Of a stretch of DNA of 64,000 nucleotides, positions 59,301-62,429 are shown piece by piece (position 1 is the stretch's first letter; every line of letters begins with the position of its first letter). A model generated the notes under the pieces. It ran no database searches and had not been told where the DNA came from. It saw only the letters and a list, made by a program, of their open reading frames with translations. A program made the position numbers and the translations under genes. This DNA comes from Symbiodinium natans (lineage: Eukaryota > Sar > Dinophyceae > Suessiales > Symbiodiniaceae), in assembly GCA_905221605.1 (NCBI GenBank), contig CAJNDS010002083.1, forward strand, positions 1 through 64,000. Direction: 5' to 3'.

Positions 59301-62219
59301 GCCCAGCCCCACTGCGCTCATGACCGGAGACCATGGAAGACCAGCGACTCAACCGTGACACCTTCCCAACCCTTGTCTCTCATGATTGGAGACCGTGGAA
59401 AAACCCGAACCGCGTAACACCCGCCCGGCCCCAGCGCGCTCATAACCCTTATGATCGGAGACCATGCGAGACCGCGGACCCGAGCCGCGTGACACCCACC
59501 CAGCCCACTGCACTCATGATCGGAGACCAGACCCGCGTGACACCCTGCCAACCTCGGTCGCTCATGATCGGAGACCGTGGAGATCACGGACCCGGACCAT
59601 TTCGCTCATGAGCGGAGACGATGGGAGACCACGGACCCAAGCGCGTGACACCCTCCCAACCCCTGTCGCTTTGAAGACCATGGAAACCATGGACCGCGTG
59701 ACACCCAGGCCCCGAAGCGCGTGACACCCGCCCGCCAGTTTGGCCTCAATTGTGCTCATGATCGGAGACCATGGGAGAGTGACACCCGCCCGGCCCAATG
59801 GCCCCAATTGTGCTCATGATCGGAGACCATGGGAGATTACAGGTCCGAAGCGCGCGACACCCACCCGGCCCCAATGGTCCCAATTGTGCTCATGATCGGA
59901 GACCATGGGAGACCACAGGCCCGAAGCGCGTGACACCCATCTGGCCAAGCGCGTGACACTTTTTTCTGAGGAGAGGACCCCAAACGATTCCTGTTTGGGG
60001 AAAAACCCCTAAACCTAAACCCGAAACCCTAAACCCGAAACCCGAAACACTAAACCCTAAACCCTAAACCCTAAACCCTAAACCCTAAACCCTAAACCCT
60101 AAACCCTAAACCCTAAACCCTAACCCTAAACCCTAAACCCTACACCCTAATCCCTTGTCAGACAACCAAGGCTGCCTCCTGGATCGGGTCGAGCTCTTCG
60201 GCGCCTTCTGCAGCCTCGTCACCCTTGCCAGGCCCGGTTCCGGTCGGGTTTAGGGTTTAGGGTTTAGGGTTTAGGGTTTAGGGTTTAGGGTTTAGGGTTT
60301 AGGGTTTAGGGTTTAGGGTTTAGGTTTAGGGTTTAGGGTTTAGGGTTTAGGGTTTAGGGTTTAGGGTTTAGGGTTTAGGGTTTAGGGTTTAGGGTTTAGG
60401 GTTTGGTGTTTCGGGTTTAGTGTTTAGGGTTTAGGCTAAGACTGTTTTCACATGAAGTGCAGCTCGGATGGAGGATGCCCAGCACGATCACACAGTAGAA
60501 GGTTTCCGTACGACAAGCAGGGTTCTGCCAGAGGTGGCACGGATTGGGTGCTTAAGCGTTCTTGCAAGATGCTCATCGCCCAGACTGATACTGCACGCTG
60601 CATTGTAAAGGAGATGTGATTCAGGGCTTGTAGCAAAGAAGACAATGACGATCCCCAGTCACAAAGTCCGCCATGCACGTTCGGAATTTCTCAGCACCAT
60701 ACTATCGAAGCCTCACAATCCTACAAATATTTTAAGCCTTGCTCCTCAAACCCCACCATAAACCCGAAACCCTAAATCCTAAACCCTAAACCCCAAACCC
60801 CAAATTATAAACCCTCAAACCCTTGAAGTCCAGAAGACCAACCTTCTTGCGGCGTGGGCCTCGCCGAGAACCGGGGCGGCGTCCTCGTCAGCCTCTGACA
60901 CCGCGCTTCGGGTTTAGGGTTTAGGGTTATACGGCTTGTAGGTGTGCTGGGTATCGGAGCCTTGCTGGTAAGAATCCACCACTTGTCTGTATACAAGTTT
61001 CTATTATGTTTTGGTCCAAGCAGTTTCCGTGTGGCTTCAAGCCACCATGCCGTACCTTCTCTAGCTTTATGCTCTCTATGATCAATAATCTTAATCCTTA
61101 GTTTCAAAACTGGTCGAGCCTCGCCACGCTCCTCCTCCTCCTCCCGGTCCACCGCCGCATCCGCCGGTGGTACCACGGCTCCACGAGATTCCTGCTGATT
61201 GGCTTTGCTTAGGGGTCAGGCCCTCGATCTTGCTTGCGTGCCCCTAGCACTTGCAATCCTGTGCCGAACCGATCTGCAACAGCGATACGCATCACGCAAG
61301 ATCACTGCCGCGGACTGATCTTACTTCTGCTCAAGGGGTGCAGCAACAAGATTTCCAGGTACCTGAACATAAAGCTGCTGGAGGGGTTCCATGTGCTGCC
61401 AATCTTCGCTACTTCGCTGAAGTAGGGCAGATTGCACCCACACCCTCAAGTTGCCAGCGCTAAGACCTGGCTGTAAACCCCTAAACCTAAACCCCCAAAC
61501 CCCCAAACCCCTAAACTCCTAAACCCCTAAACCCCTAAACCCTTAAACCCCTAAACCCCCTAAACCCTAAGCTCTAAGCCCTAAACCCTAAACCCCTAAA
61601 CCCCGAAACCTCGAAACCTCGAAACCCCTAAACCCCTAAACCCCAAAACCCCTAAATCCCTAAACCCCTAGACCCCTAGACCCCTAAACCCCTAAACCCC
61701 TAAACCCTAAGCTCTAAGCCCTAAACCCCGAAACCCCGAAACCCCTAAACCCCTCCCTAAACCCTAAGCTCTAAGCCCTAAACCCTAAACCCTAAACCCG
61801 AAACCCTAGACCCGTTGTTCAGGGCCTCAGGCTTTGGGCTGCCAAGCTTTGTAGGGCCTGGTCTTGGAGCGGCATAGGAGCCTTCTTTGAGGGGTTTAGG
61901 GAGTGGTTTAGGGTGGTTTAGGGTTTAGGGTTTAAGGTTTGTTGGGTTTAGGGTTTAGGGTTTGGGGTTGGGGTTTGGGGTTTGGGGTTTGGGGTTTGGG
62001 GTTTGGGGTTTGGGGTTTGGGGTTTGGGGTTTAGGGTTTATCGTTTAGGGTTTATCGTTTAGGGTTTAGGGTTTGGGGTTTAGGGTTTATAGTTTAGGGT
62101 GTAGGGTGTAGGGTGTTTCGCTGAACCCTCAGGCCCTAAGGCCCTCAGCCTCACCTTTTTAGGGCAGACTCTAGGAGCTCCTCTTTGGCCAGCTGCTTCT
62201 CAACATGCTCTGGCTGAAC
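22173..62219 (-). CDS. Split gene of about 35 short exons with telomere-repeat-bordered introns, product unknown
   Basis: Short GC-rich islands between repeats read as open, GC3-rich codons on the minus strand. Most are bounded by AG on the 5' side, usually followed by G, and by GT, GC or GA on the 3' side. Phases match across several neighbouring pairs: 62155/61363/60843; 48284/47597/46677/46088; 44748/43966/43679/42187; 38420/38061/37020; 36270/35432/34636; 32969/32136/30920/30478/28919/27480/22732/22173. The last exon has an in-frame stop. The product is rich in Ala, Leu, Glu and Gln with amphipathic helices; I recognise no domain. It may be more than one gene: the 42,187 exon meets TAG if its GC donor is not used, and phases do not close at 60843/60167, 49174 or 39643. 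The 5' end is not found. Individual exons are listed separately. Confidence 0.6.
22651..22722. repeat. CCCTAAA array (intron start on the minus strand)
   Basis: About nine units of CCCTAAA or CCCTAAG directly beside the exon at 22,732, preceded by a C run at 22,635-22,650. Its partner TTTAGGG array lies across the exon at 22,851-22,892. Confidence 0.9.
22732..22816 (-). CDS. Exon, 85 bp
   Basis: Acceptor CTCTGAAG, donor CCAAG|GTGGGG. Reading with one base first gives [20 protein letters not shown]. That phase is what the 27,480 exon leaves, and the exon ends in phase 0 as the terminal exon needs. Flanked by TTTAGGG on the right and CCCTAAA on the left. Confidence 0.65.
22851..22892. repeat. 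TTTAGGG array
   Basis: About five units on the other side of the 22,732 exon. On the minus strand this is the CCCTAAA end of the 4.7-kb upstream intron. The rest of that intron, up to 27,480, holds the repeats listed below and no island I could read as an exon with confidence. Confidence 0.9.
23459..23640. repeat. GGGGGAGGA purine tract
   Basis: About 180 bp of G runs separated by GA, fully purine on the plus strand, with high G-quadruplex or triplex potential. The Pro-rich and Gly-rich ORFs across it are artefacts of the repeat. Confidence 0.95.
23786..23835. repeat. TTTAGGG array
   Basis: Short imperfect array inside the 22.8-27.5 kb intron. From here to 25,080 there is mixed sequence; 24,333-24,677 on the plus strand has a protein-like stretch ([19 protein letters not shown]) without clear splice sites. 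Confidence 0.8.
25085..26290. repeat. Degenerate 21-nt AT-rich tandem repeat
   Basis: Units resembling AATAGGAACCCTATT plus six AT-rich bases recur every 20-21 bases for 1.2 kb with strong divergence. AATAGG and CCTATT within each unit are inverted, so every unit is a small palindrome. No coding potential seen. Confidence 0.8.
26391..27355. repeat. Tandem hairpin repeats, about 100 bp per unit, with a switch of orientation
   Basis: Each unit has ATTTTTGGAAACTCGAGGAA, a spacer of about 35 bases and the inverse ending in TTCCTCGAGTTTCC. It is repeated about seven times to 27,108 and then in reverse orientation to 27,355. Open frames through it follow from the lack of stop codons in the unit. 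Confidence 0.9.
27402..27450. repeat. Dispersed G-run/TA element, inverted copy at 24,870-24,920
   Basis: CTTCCGGGGTCTGTCGAGG, a G run, TGACC and a TATACATA tract. The reverse complement occurs at 24,870-24,920, so two copies face each other around the 25-27 kb repeats. Confidence 0.6.
27480..27568 (-). CDS. Exon, 89 bp
   Basis: Acceptor TGTCGGAG|GAG, donor TGCCG|GTAGCG. Phase 0 in, 2 out. It reads [20 protein letters not shown] and is Glu-rich at its start. It is bounded on the right by TTTAGGG from 27,596. Confidence 0.65.
27596..27898. repeat. Two TTTAGGG arrays around a 110-bp spacer
   Basis: Arrays at 27,596-27,712 and 27,825-27,898. A possible mini-exon follows on the right: minus-strand CTGCAG, then GCC CTG CAG GCG CTC ACC GAG, then GTTGGC (27,931-27,951), phase 0 on both sides. 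Too short to call. Confidence 0.85.
28125..28285. repeat. Dispersed repeat with T/G homopolymer, second copy near 54,925
   Basis: A CCGAAAAT word with a G run, a T18/G26 block, then TTTGGGGTAT and GGGAAATAC. The same order without the T block is seen at 54,925-55,015. The homopolymer may be an assembly error. Confidence 0.6.
28815..29104. repeat. CCCTAAA and TTTAGGG arrays flanking the 28,919 exon
   Basis: CCCTAAA/CCCTCAA at 28,815-28,872 and TTTAGGG at 29,007-29,104, facing away from each other across the exon. The intron to the right (28,970-30,477) includes a plus-strand ORF, 29,251-29,571, of unknown status and a run of CCCCTAAAAC-like words at 30,190-30,320. Confidence 0.85.
28919..28969 (-). 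CDS. Exon, 51 bp
   Basis: Acceptor CCTTGGAG|GCA, donor GACCGG|GTGTAGGG, phase 0 on both sides. Reads [17 protein letters not shown]. Flanked by CCCTAAA (28,815-28,872) and TTTAGGG (29,007-29,104). Confidence 0.6.
30354..30477. repeat. CCCTAAA array, about 17 units
   Basis: Near-perfect array that begins at the donor of the 30,478 exon. Confidence 0.95.
30478..30544 (-). CDS. Exon, 67 bp
   Basis: Acceptor CCCTAATCCAG|GG, donor TGGCTC|GTTTAGGG. Reads [20 protein letters not shown]. One base in completes the AA left by the 30,920 exon (AAG, Lys); it ends in phase 0. The donor itself is the first telomeric unit. Confidence 0.75.
30545..30919 (-). repeat. 375-nt intron made almost wholly of inverted telomeric repeats
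   Basis: On the minus strand it begins GTGAGGTGTAGGG and runs through TTTAGGG variants (30,720-30,912). It crosses a short C-rich spacer near 30,698-30,720, then CCCTAAA units (30,549-30,697), and ends CCCTAATCCAG. Both halves can pair. It is bounded by two exons whose phases match. Confidence 0.75.
30920..30993 (-). CDS. Exon, 74 bp
   Basis: Acceptor CTAAGACAG|GG, donor AGGAA|GTGAGG, an almost consensus 5' splice site. Phase 0 in, 2 out. Reads [20 protein letters not shown], a convincing amphipathic helix. Confidence 0.75.
30998..31115. repeat. TTTAGGG array
   Basis: About 16 units, the last four TTTCGGG. It is the 3' end of the intron before the 30,920 exon. From 31,140 to 31,480 the sequence decays into GGGATTTAGGG-like words. 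Confidence 0.95.
32136..32181 (-). CDS. Exon, 46 bp, with GA donor
   Basis: Acceptor GGAAGCTGAG|C, donor CCTCCT|GACTGA. One base in, phase 0 out, reading [15 protein letters not shown]. If the GA donor is not used the frame meets TGA two codons later, which would make this a terminal exon. Confidence 0.45.
32504..32842. repeat. CCCTAAA arrays with a local duplication and a G tract
   Basis: Arrays at 32,504-32,652 and 32,709-32,815. A block containing CCAACCCCCAACCACACCAC and a G run occurs twice (about 32,650 and 32,810), so the array was duplicated. A long G tract follows to 32,883. Confidence 0.85.
32969..33021 (-). CDS. Exon, 53 bp, with GA donor
   Basis: Pyrimidine-rich acceptor CCCTCCCGCCAG|GCC. 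Reads [17 protein letters not shown]. It ends GCCAT|GATTTAGGG if a GA donor is used, leaving phase 2, which the 32,136 exon accepts. Otherwise TAG follows in frame. Confidence 0.55.
34636..34708 (-). CDS. Exon, 73 bp
   Basis: Acceptor CTGCCCAG|GCC, donor CGGAGG|GTTTAGGG. Phase 0 in, 1 out. Reads [27 protein letters not shown] (34,576-34,638) and TTTAGGG (34,719-34,752) flank it. The phase does not fit the 32,969 exon, so an exon may be missing between them, possibly near 34,250. Confidence 0.65.
35432..35479 (-). CDS. Exon, 48 bp
   Basis: Acceptor GCTTCCCTTAAG|GAG, reading [16 protein letters not shown] in phase 0. The end is either a GA donor (TTGC|GATGCC) or a TAA two codons on. Confidence 0.5.
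36270..36335 (-). CDS. Exon, 66 bp
   Basis: Acceptor GGCATCTGAG|GAT, donor GAGAAG|GTGAGG, phase 0 on both sides. Reads [19 protein letters not shown]. The donor is close to consensus. Confidence 0.65.
36540..36805. repeat. CAT/CAC trinucleotide microsatellite
   Basis: CACCACAACAC grades into (CAT)n and (CATCCT)n. It yields His-rich and Asp-rich ORFs, which I do not regard as genes. Confidence 0.95.
37020..37104 (-). CDS. Exon, up to 85 bp
   Basis: Strong T-rich tract and acceptor TTTCTCAG|GGC. Reads [20 protein letters not shown]. The 3' end is either GCA|GTGTCT (about 37,042, phase 0, fits the next exon) or GAAG|GCCGGC. Confidence 0.6.
38061..38120 (-). CDS. Exon, 60 bp, with GA donor
   Basis: Acceptor GGGCGAAG|GTC, donor GAGTTT|GACTCA, phase 0 on both sides. 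Reads [20 protein letters not shown]. Confidence 0.55.
38420..38476 (-). CDS. Exon, 57 bp
   Basis: Acceptor CCTCAGACAG|GTG, donor ATCTGC|GTGATA, phase 0 on both sides. Reads [19 protein letters not shown]. Confidence 0.65.
39643..39679 (-). CDS. Exon, 37 bp
   Basis: Acceptor CCCACGAG|GCT, donor CCCGG|GTACGT. Reads [12 protein letters not shown]. The phase out (1) does not match the next exon at 38,420, so another small exon or a different boundary is likely. Confidence 0.45.
40347..40443. repeat. CCCTAAA array beside the 40,449 exon
   Basis: About eight clean units and several variants, directly at the candidate donor. Confidence 0.9.
40449..40516 (-). CDS. Exon, 24 to 68 bp
   Basis: Acceptor CACCTCAAAG|GCG. 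Donor either CCTGG|GTGAGC at 40,493 (consensus-like) or CTGCA|GTTGGGG at 40,449. The long form reads [20 protein letters not shown]. With one base in, only the short form stays open. Confidence 0.5.
40866..40933 (-). CDS. Exon, 68 bp
   Basis: Acceptor GGCCCGAAG|CTG, donor CAGGG|GTTAGGGG. Phase 0 in, 2 out. Reads [27 protein letters not shown] at 40,831-40,868 abuts the donor. Confidence 0.65.
42046..42184. repeat. CCCTAAA/CCCTGAA array
   Basis: About 20 units mixing CCCTAAA and CCCTGAA, beginning at the donor side of the 42,187 exon. Confidence 0.95.
42187..42260 (-). CDS. Exon, 74 bp, with GC donor or terminal stop
   Basis: Acceptor ACAACCTCCAG|A. One base in completes the GG left by the 43,679 exon (GGA, Gly). 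Reads [20 protein letters not shown]. It ends with a GC donor (CCGG|GCTTTT), or TAG follows at 42,179-42,181. Confidence 0.6.
42281..42640. repeat. TTTAGGG array drifting into TTTAGGGG
   Basis: 360 bp. It starts with alternating TCTAGGG and TTTAGGG, then mostly TTTAGGGG with short T-run insertions, the longest array in the window. It is the 3' part of the intron before the 42,187 exon. Confidence 0.95.
43679..43722 (-). CDS. Exon, 44 bp
   Basis: Acceptor CGCCCGAAG|GCC, donor GCCGG|GTTTAGG. Phase 0 in, 2 out. Reads [14 protein letters not shown]. Confidence 0.6.
43966..43995 (-). CDS. Mini-exon, 30 bp
   Basis: Acceptor GCATTTTGCAG|TGT, donor GATGAG|GTTGCG, phase 0 on both sides. Reads [10 protein letters not shown]. 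Short, but both neighbours are also in phase 0. Confidence 0.45.
44748..44831 (-). CDS. Exon, 84 bp, with consensus splice sites
   Basis: Acceptor CATGTCGCCAG|GAT, donor AAATTG|GTGAGT. Phase 0 on both sides, 28 codons, reading [20 protein letters not shown]. One of the two clearest exons in the window. Confidence 0.75.
45144..45197 (-). CDS. Exon, 54 bp
   Basis: Acceptor TGAAACCCAG|GCC, donor TGGTGT|GTCAGG (or GTCAG|GTTCAG five bases later). Reads [18 protein letters not shown] in phase 0. Confidence 0.6.
45725..45809 (-). CDS. Exon, up to 85 bp
   Basis: Acceptor CCTCCAGAG|GTA, reading [20 protein letters not shown]. Donor either TGGGCA|GCATCA (phase 0, fits the 45,144 exon) or AAGGG|GTTTAGGG. 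CCCTAAA (45,686-45,727) and TTTAGGG (45,836-45,900) flank it. Confidence 0.65.
46088..46163 (-). CDS. Exon, 76 bp
   Basis: Acceptor CCCATCCGCAG|GAA. One base in completes the TG of the 46,677 exon (TGG, Trp). Reads [22 protein letters not shown] donor ATTCGG|GAGGGG gives phase 0 out; GAGGG|GTTTCT is an alternative. Confidence 0.65.
46191..46265. mobile_element. MITE-like foldback with TATGGTCCC termini
   Basis: TATGGTCCC at the left and GGGACCATA at the right are perfect 9-bp inverted repeats 75 bp apart. A relative lies at 62,270-62,347. Both are followed by an AATTTAGAGAAC word, so the family unit may be longer. It sits inside an intron. Confidence 0.5.
46677..46716 (-). CDS. Exon, 40 bp
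   Basis: Acceptor GAGGCGAAAG|GC, donor CTGTG|GTGGGG. Two bases in, two out, reading [12 protein letters not shown]. Fits both neighbours. Confidence 0.6.
47275..47555. repeat. TATATT/TACATA microsatellite
   Basis: Pure AT-rich hexamer repeats. The Tyr/Ile-rich ORFs over it are artefacts. Confidence 0.95.
47597..47645 (-). CDS. Exon, 49 bp
   Basis: Acceptor GACTCGGAAG|GAT, reading [16 protein letters not shown] in phase 0. GA donor CCTGA|GATGAC, phase 1 out. Without it TGA follows in frame. Confidence 0.6.
47662..47880. repeat. TTTAGGG array
   Basis: About 25 imperfect units, directly upstream (minus strand) of the 47,597 exon. Confidence 0.95.
48178..48419. repeat. CCCTAAA and TTTAGGG arrays flanking the 48,284 exon
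   Basis: CCCTAAA at 48,178-48,271 (13 perfect units) and TTTAGGG at 48,373-48,419, with the 72-bp exon between them. Confidence 0.95.
48284..48355 (-). CDS. Exon, 72 bp, with GA donor
   Basis: Reads [20 protein letters not shown]. Acceptor AACCCTAAG|TCC (or CTCTCCAG|AT ten bases in). GA donor CTCCTG|GACAGT leaves phase 0, which the 47,597 exon continues as ...ARQLL then DAVDF.... A GT four bases later is the alternative. Confidence 0.7.
48758..48812 (-). CDS. Exon, 55 bp
   Basis: Acceptor CCCCTGCAAG|GAA, reading [18 protein letters not shown]. Donor uncertain: GA (CCACT|GATTTC) or GC (AGGG|GCTGGG). A further possible exon at about 48,545-48,610 ([18 protein letters not shown]) has no clear sites. 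Confidence 0.55.
49174..49246 (-). CDS. Exon, 73 bp
   Basis: Acceptor GGAACCTTGAG|GTC, donor CCCCCT|GTTTAGGG. Reads [20 protein letters not shown]. The frame extends upstream ([13 protein letters not shown]), so the exon may begin at about 49,285. Just downstream, 49,090-49,130 reads [13 protein letters not shown] with a GTTAGGG donor, but the phase does not join. Confidence 0.6.
50546..50905. repeat. CCCTAAA, G tract and TTTAGGG flanking the 50,624 exon
   Basis: CCCTAAA at 50,546-50,624, a G run at 50,740-50,767 and TTTAGGG at 50,769-50,905 (last units TTTCGGG). Confidence 0.95.
50624..50724 (-). CDS. Candidate exon, 101 bp, frame uncertain
   Basis: Acceptor CTCCTCGAG|GCC, donor GCCGTG|GTTTAGGG. 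Very GC-rich; two frames are open. With two bases in it reads [20 protein letters not shown]. Confidence 0.45.
51030..51655. repeat. TATATA/TATTTA microsatellite
   Basis: 600 bp of AT dinucleotide and hexanucleotide repeats with GTATAT and ACATGT variants. Only repeat-derived ORFs. Confidence 0.95.
53060..53425. repeat. Compound microsatellite: ACATACAG, ACACATGC, AT
   Basis: TACATA, then (ACATACAG)n, (ACAG)n, (CACATGCA)n and (AT)n in sequence. The Cys/Met-rich minus-strand ORFs are read-through of the repeat. Confidence 0.95.
53555..53775. repeat. TTTAGGG array, about 30 units
   Basis: The longest unbroken perfect array in the window. Candidate exon at 54,001 lies 225 bp to its right, so here the array is on the intron's 5' side in plus orientation, an exception to the usual pattern. 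Confidence 0.95.
54001..54044 (-). CDS. Candidate exon, 44 bp
   Basis: Acceptor ACATGTGGCAG|CTT, reading [17 protein letters not shown] donor GGCA|GAAACC. Phase 0 in, 2 out. Confidence 0.45.
55204..58165. repeat. Dispersed ATGCAT-rich repeat, about four partial copies
   Basis: Copies at about 55,204-55,560, 56,384-56,990, 56,994-57,260 and 57,530-57,835 (with a tail at 58,000-58,165). Each holds words such as CGACGAAAAATGCAT, GAATGCATTTTGCC and AACATGATAGGAAACCAGTG. No intact ORF. Confidence 0.8.
55634..56115. repeat. CCCCCCCA tract
   Basis: 480 bp of C runs punctuated by single A. It interrupts the first copy of the ATGCAT repeat. The Pro-His and Gly-Trp ORFs are artefacts. Length and register are likely to be poorly assembled. 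Confidence 0.95.
58170..59965. repeat. Degenerate satellite, unit about 65 bp
   Basis: More than 20 units built around GATCGGAGACCATGGGAGAC, CGCGTGACACCC and GCTCATGATC, with spacing from about 45 to 145 bases. Short ORFs on both strands are remnants of the unit. Confidence 0.9.
60004..60433. repeat. CCCTAAA and TTTAGGG arrays flanking the 60,167 exon
   Basis: CCCTAAA at 60,004-60,155 and TTTAGGG at 60,245-60,433, facing away from a 57-bp exon. Confidence 0.95.
60167..60223 (-). CDS. Exon, 57 bp
   Basis: Acceptor CCTGGCAAG|GGT, donor GCCTTG|GTTGTC. Reads [19 protein letters not shown] in phase 0. The 60,843 exon leaves phase 2, so either this frame is wrong or an exon is missing between them. 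Confidence 0.6.
60448..60678 (-). CDS. Protein-like ORF inside an intron, status unknown
   Basis: 76 codons from ATG to TGA, including [20 protein letters not shown]. Codon use is less GC-rich than that of the exons. It could be an extra exon, a small gene or a retrocopy fragment. Confidence 0.25.
   Translation of the reverse strand: MHGGLCDWGSSLSSLLQALNHISFTMQRAVSVWAMSILQERLSTQSVPPLAEPCLSYGNLLLCDRAGHPPSELHFM
60843..60892 (-). CDS. Exon, 50 bp
   Basis: Acceptor GTGTCAGAG|GCT, donor AGAAG|GTTGGT. Phase 0 in, 2 out. Reads [15 protein letters not shown]. Receives phase 0 from the 61,363 exon. Confidence 0.6.
61363..61444 (-). CDS. Exon, 82 bp
   Basis: Acceptor GCAACTTGAG|GG, donor GTTCAG|GTACCT. 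One base in completes the AG of the 62,155 exon (AGG, Arg). Reads [20 protein letters not shown]. Confidence 0.7.
61473..62120. repeat. CCCTAAA(C) then TTTAGGG/TTTGGGG arrays within one intron
   Basis: CCCTAAA and CCCCTAAA variants at 61,473-61,812, an 80-bp spacer, and TTTAGGG/TTTGGGG at 61,890-62,120. On the minus strand this is an intron of 710 nt starting GTGAGG, in which the CCCTAAA half comes first and the TTTAGGG half second in the genome's plus sense, as at 30.5 kb. Confidence 0.95.
62155..62219 (-). CDS. Exon, 65 bp, most 5' exon seen
   Basis: Acceptor ACGCCTGCAAG|GTT, donor AAAAG|GTGAGG. Phase 0 in, 2 out, reading [20 protein letters not shown]. With the 44,748 exon the clearest in the window. 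No start codon or further exon was found upstream. Confidence 0.75.
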
Positions 62220-62269
62220 CTTGCAGGCGTCTCTGGTTGGCAGCCAGTTCTTTGGTCACTTCTCTGACA

Positions 62270-62347
62270 TATGGTCCCTTTTGCGGTTCTTTTTTTATGA
62301 AAAAGGTGGCCCCTCTTATTTACTAGGGCACCCAAAAAGTGACCATA
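62270..62347. mobile_element. Second MITE-like foldback
   Basis: TATGGTCCC at the left and GTGACCATA at the right (one mismatch), 78 bp apart, followed by ATTTAGAGAAC as at 46 kb. Confidence 0.45.
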
Positions 62348-62429
62348 ATTTAGAGAACCCTACATGTAAAGTTCAGTCTTTAGGTTTACGGTTGAGACAT
62401 CTTCTCCCCATGCGAACTGCGCGCCGCGC

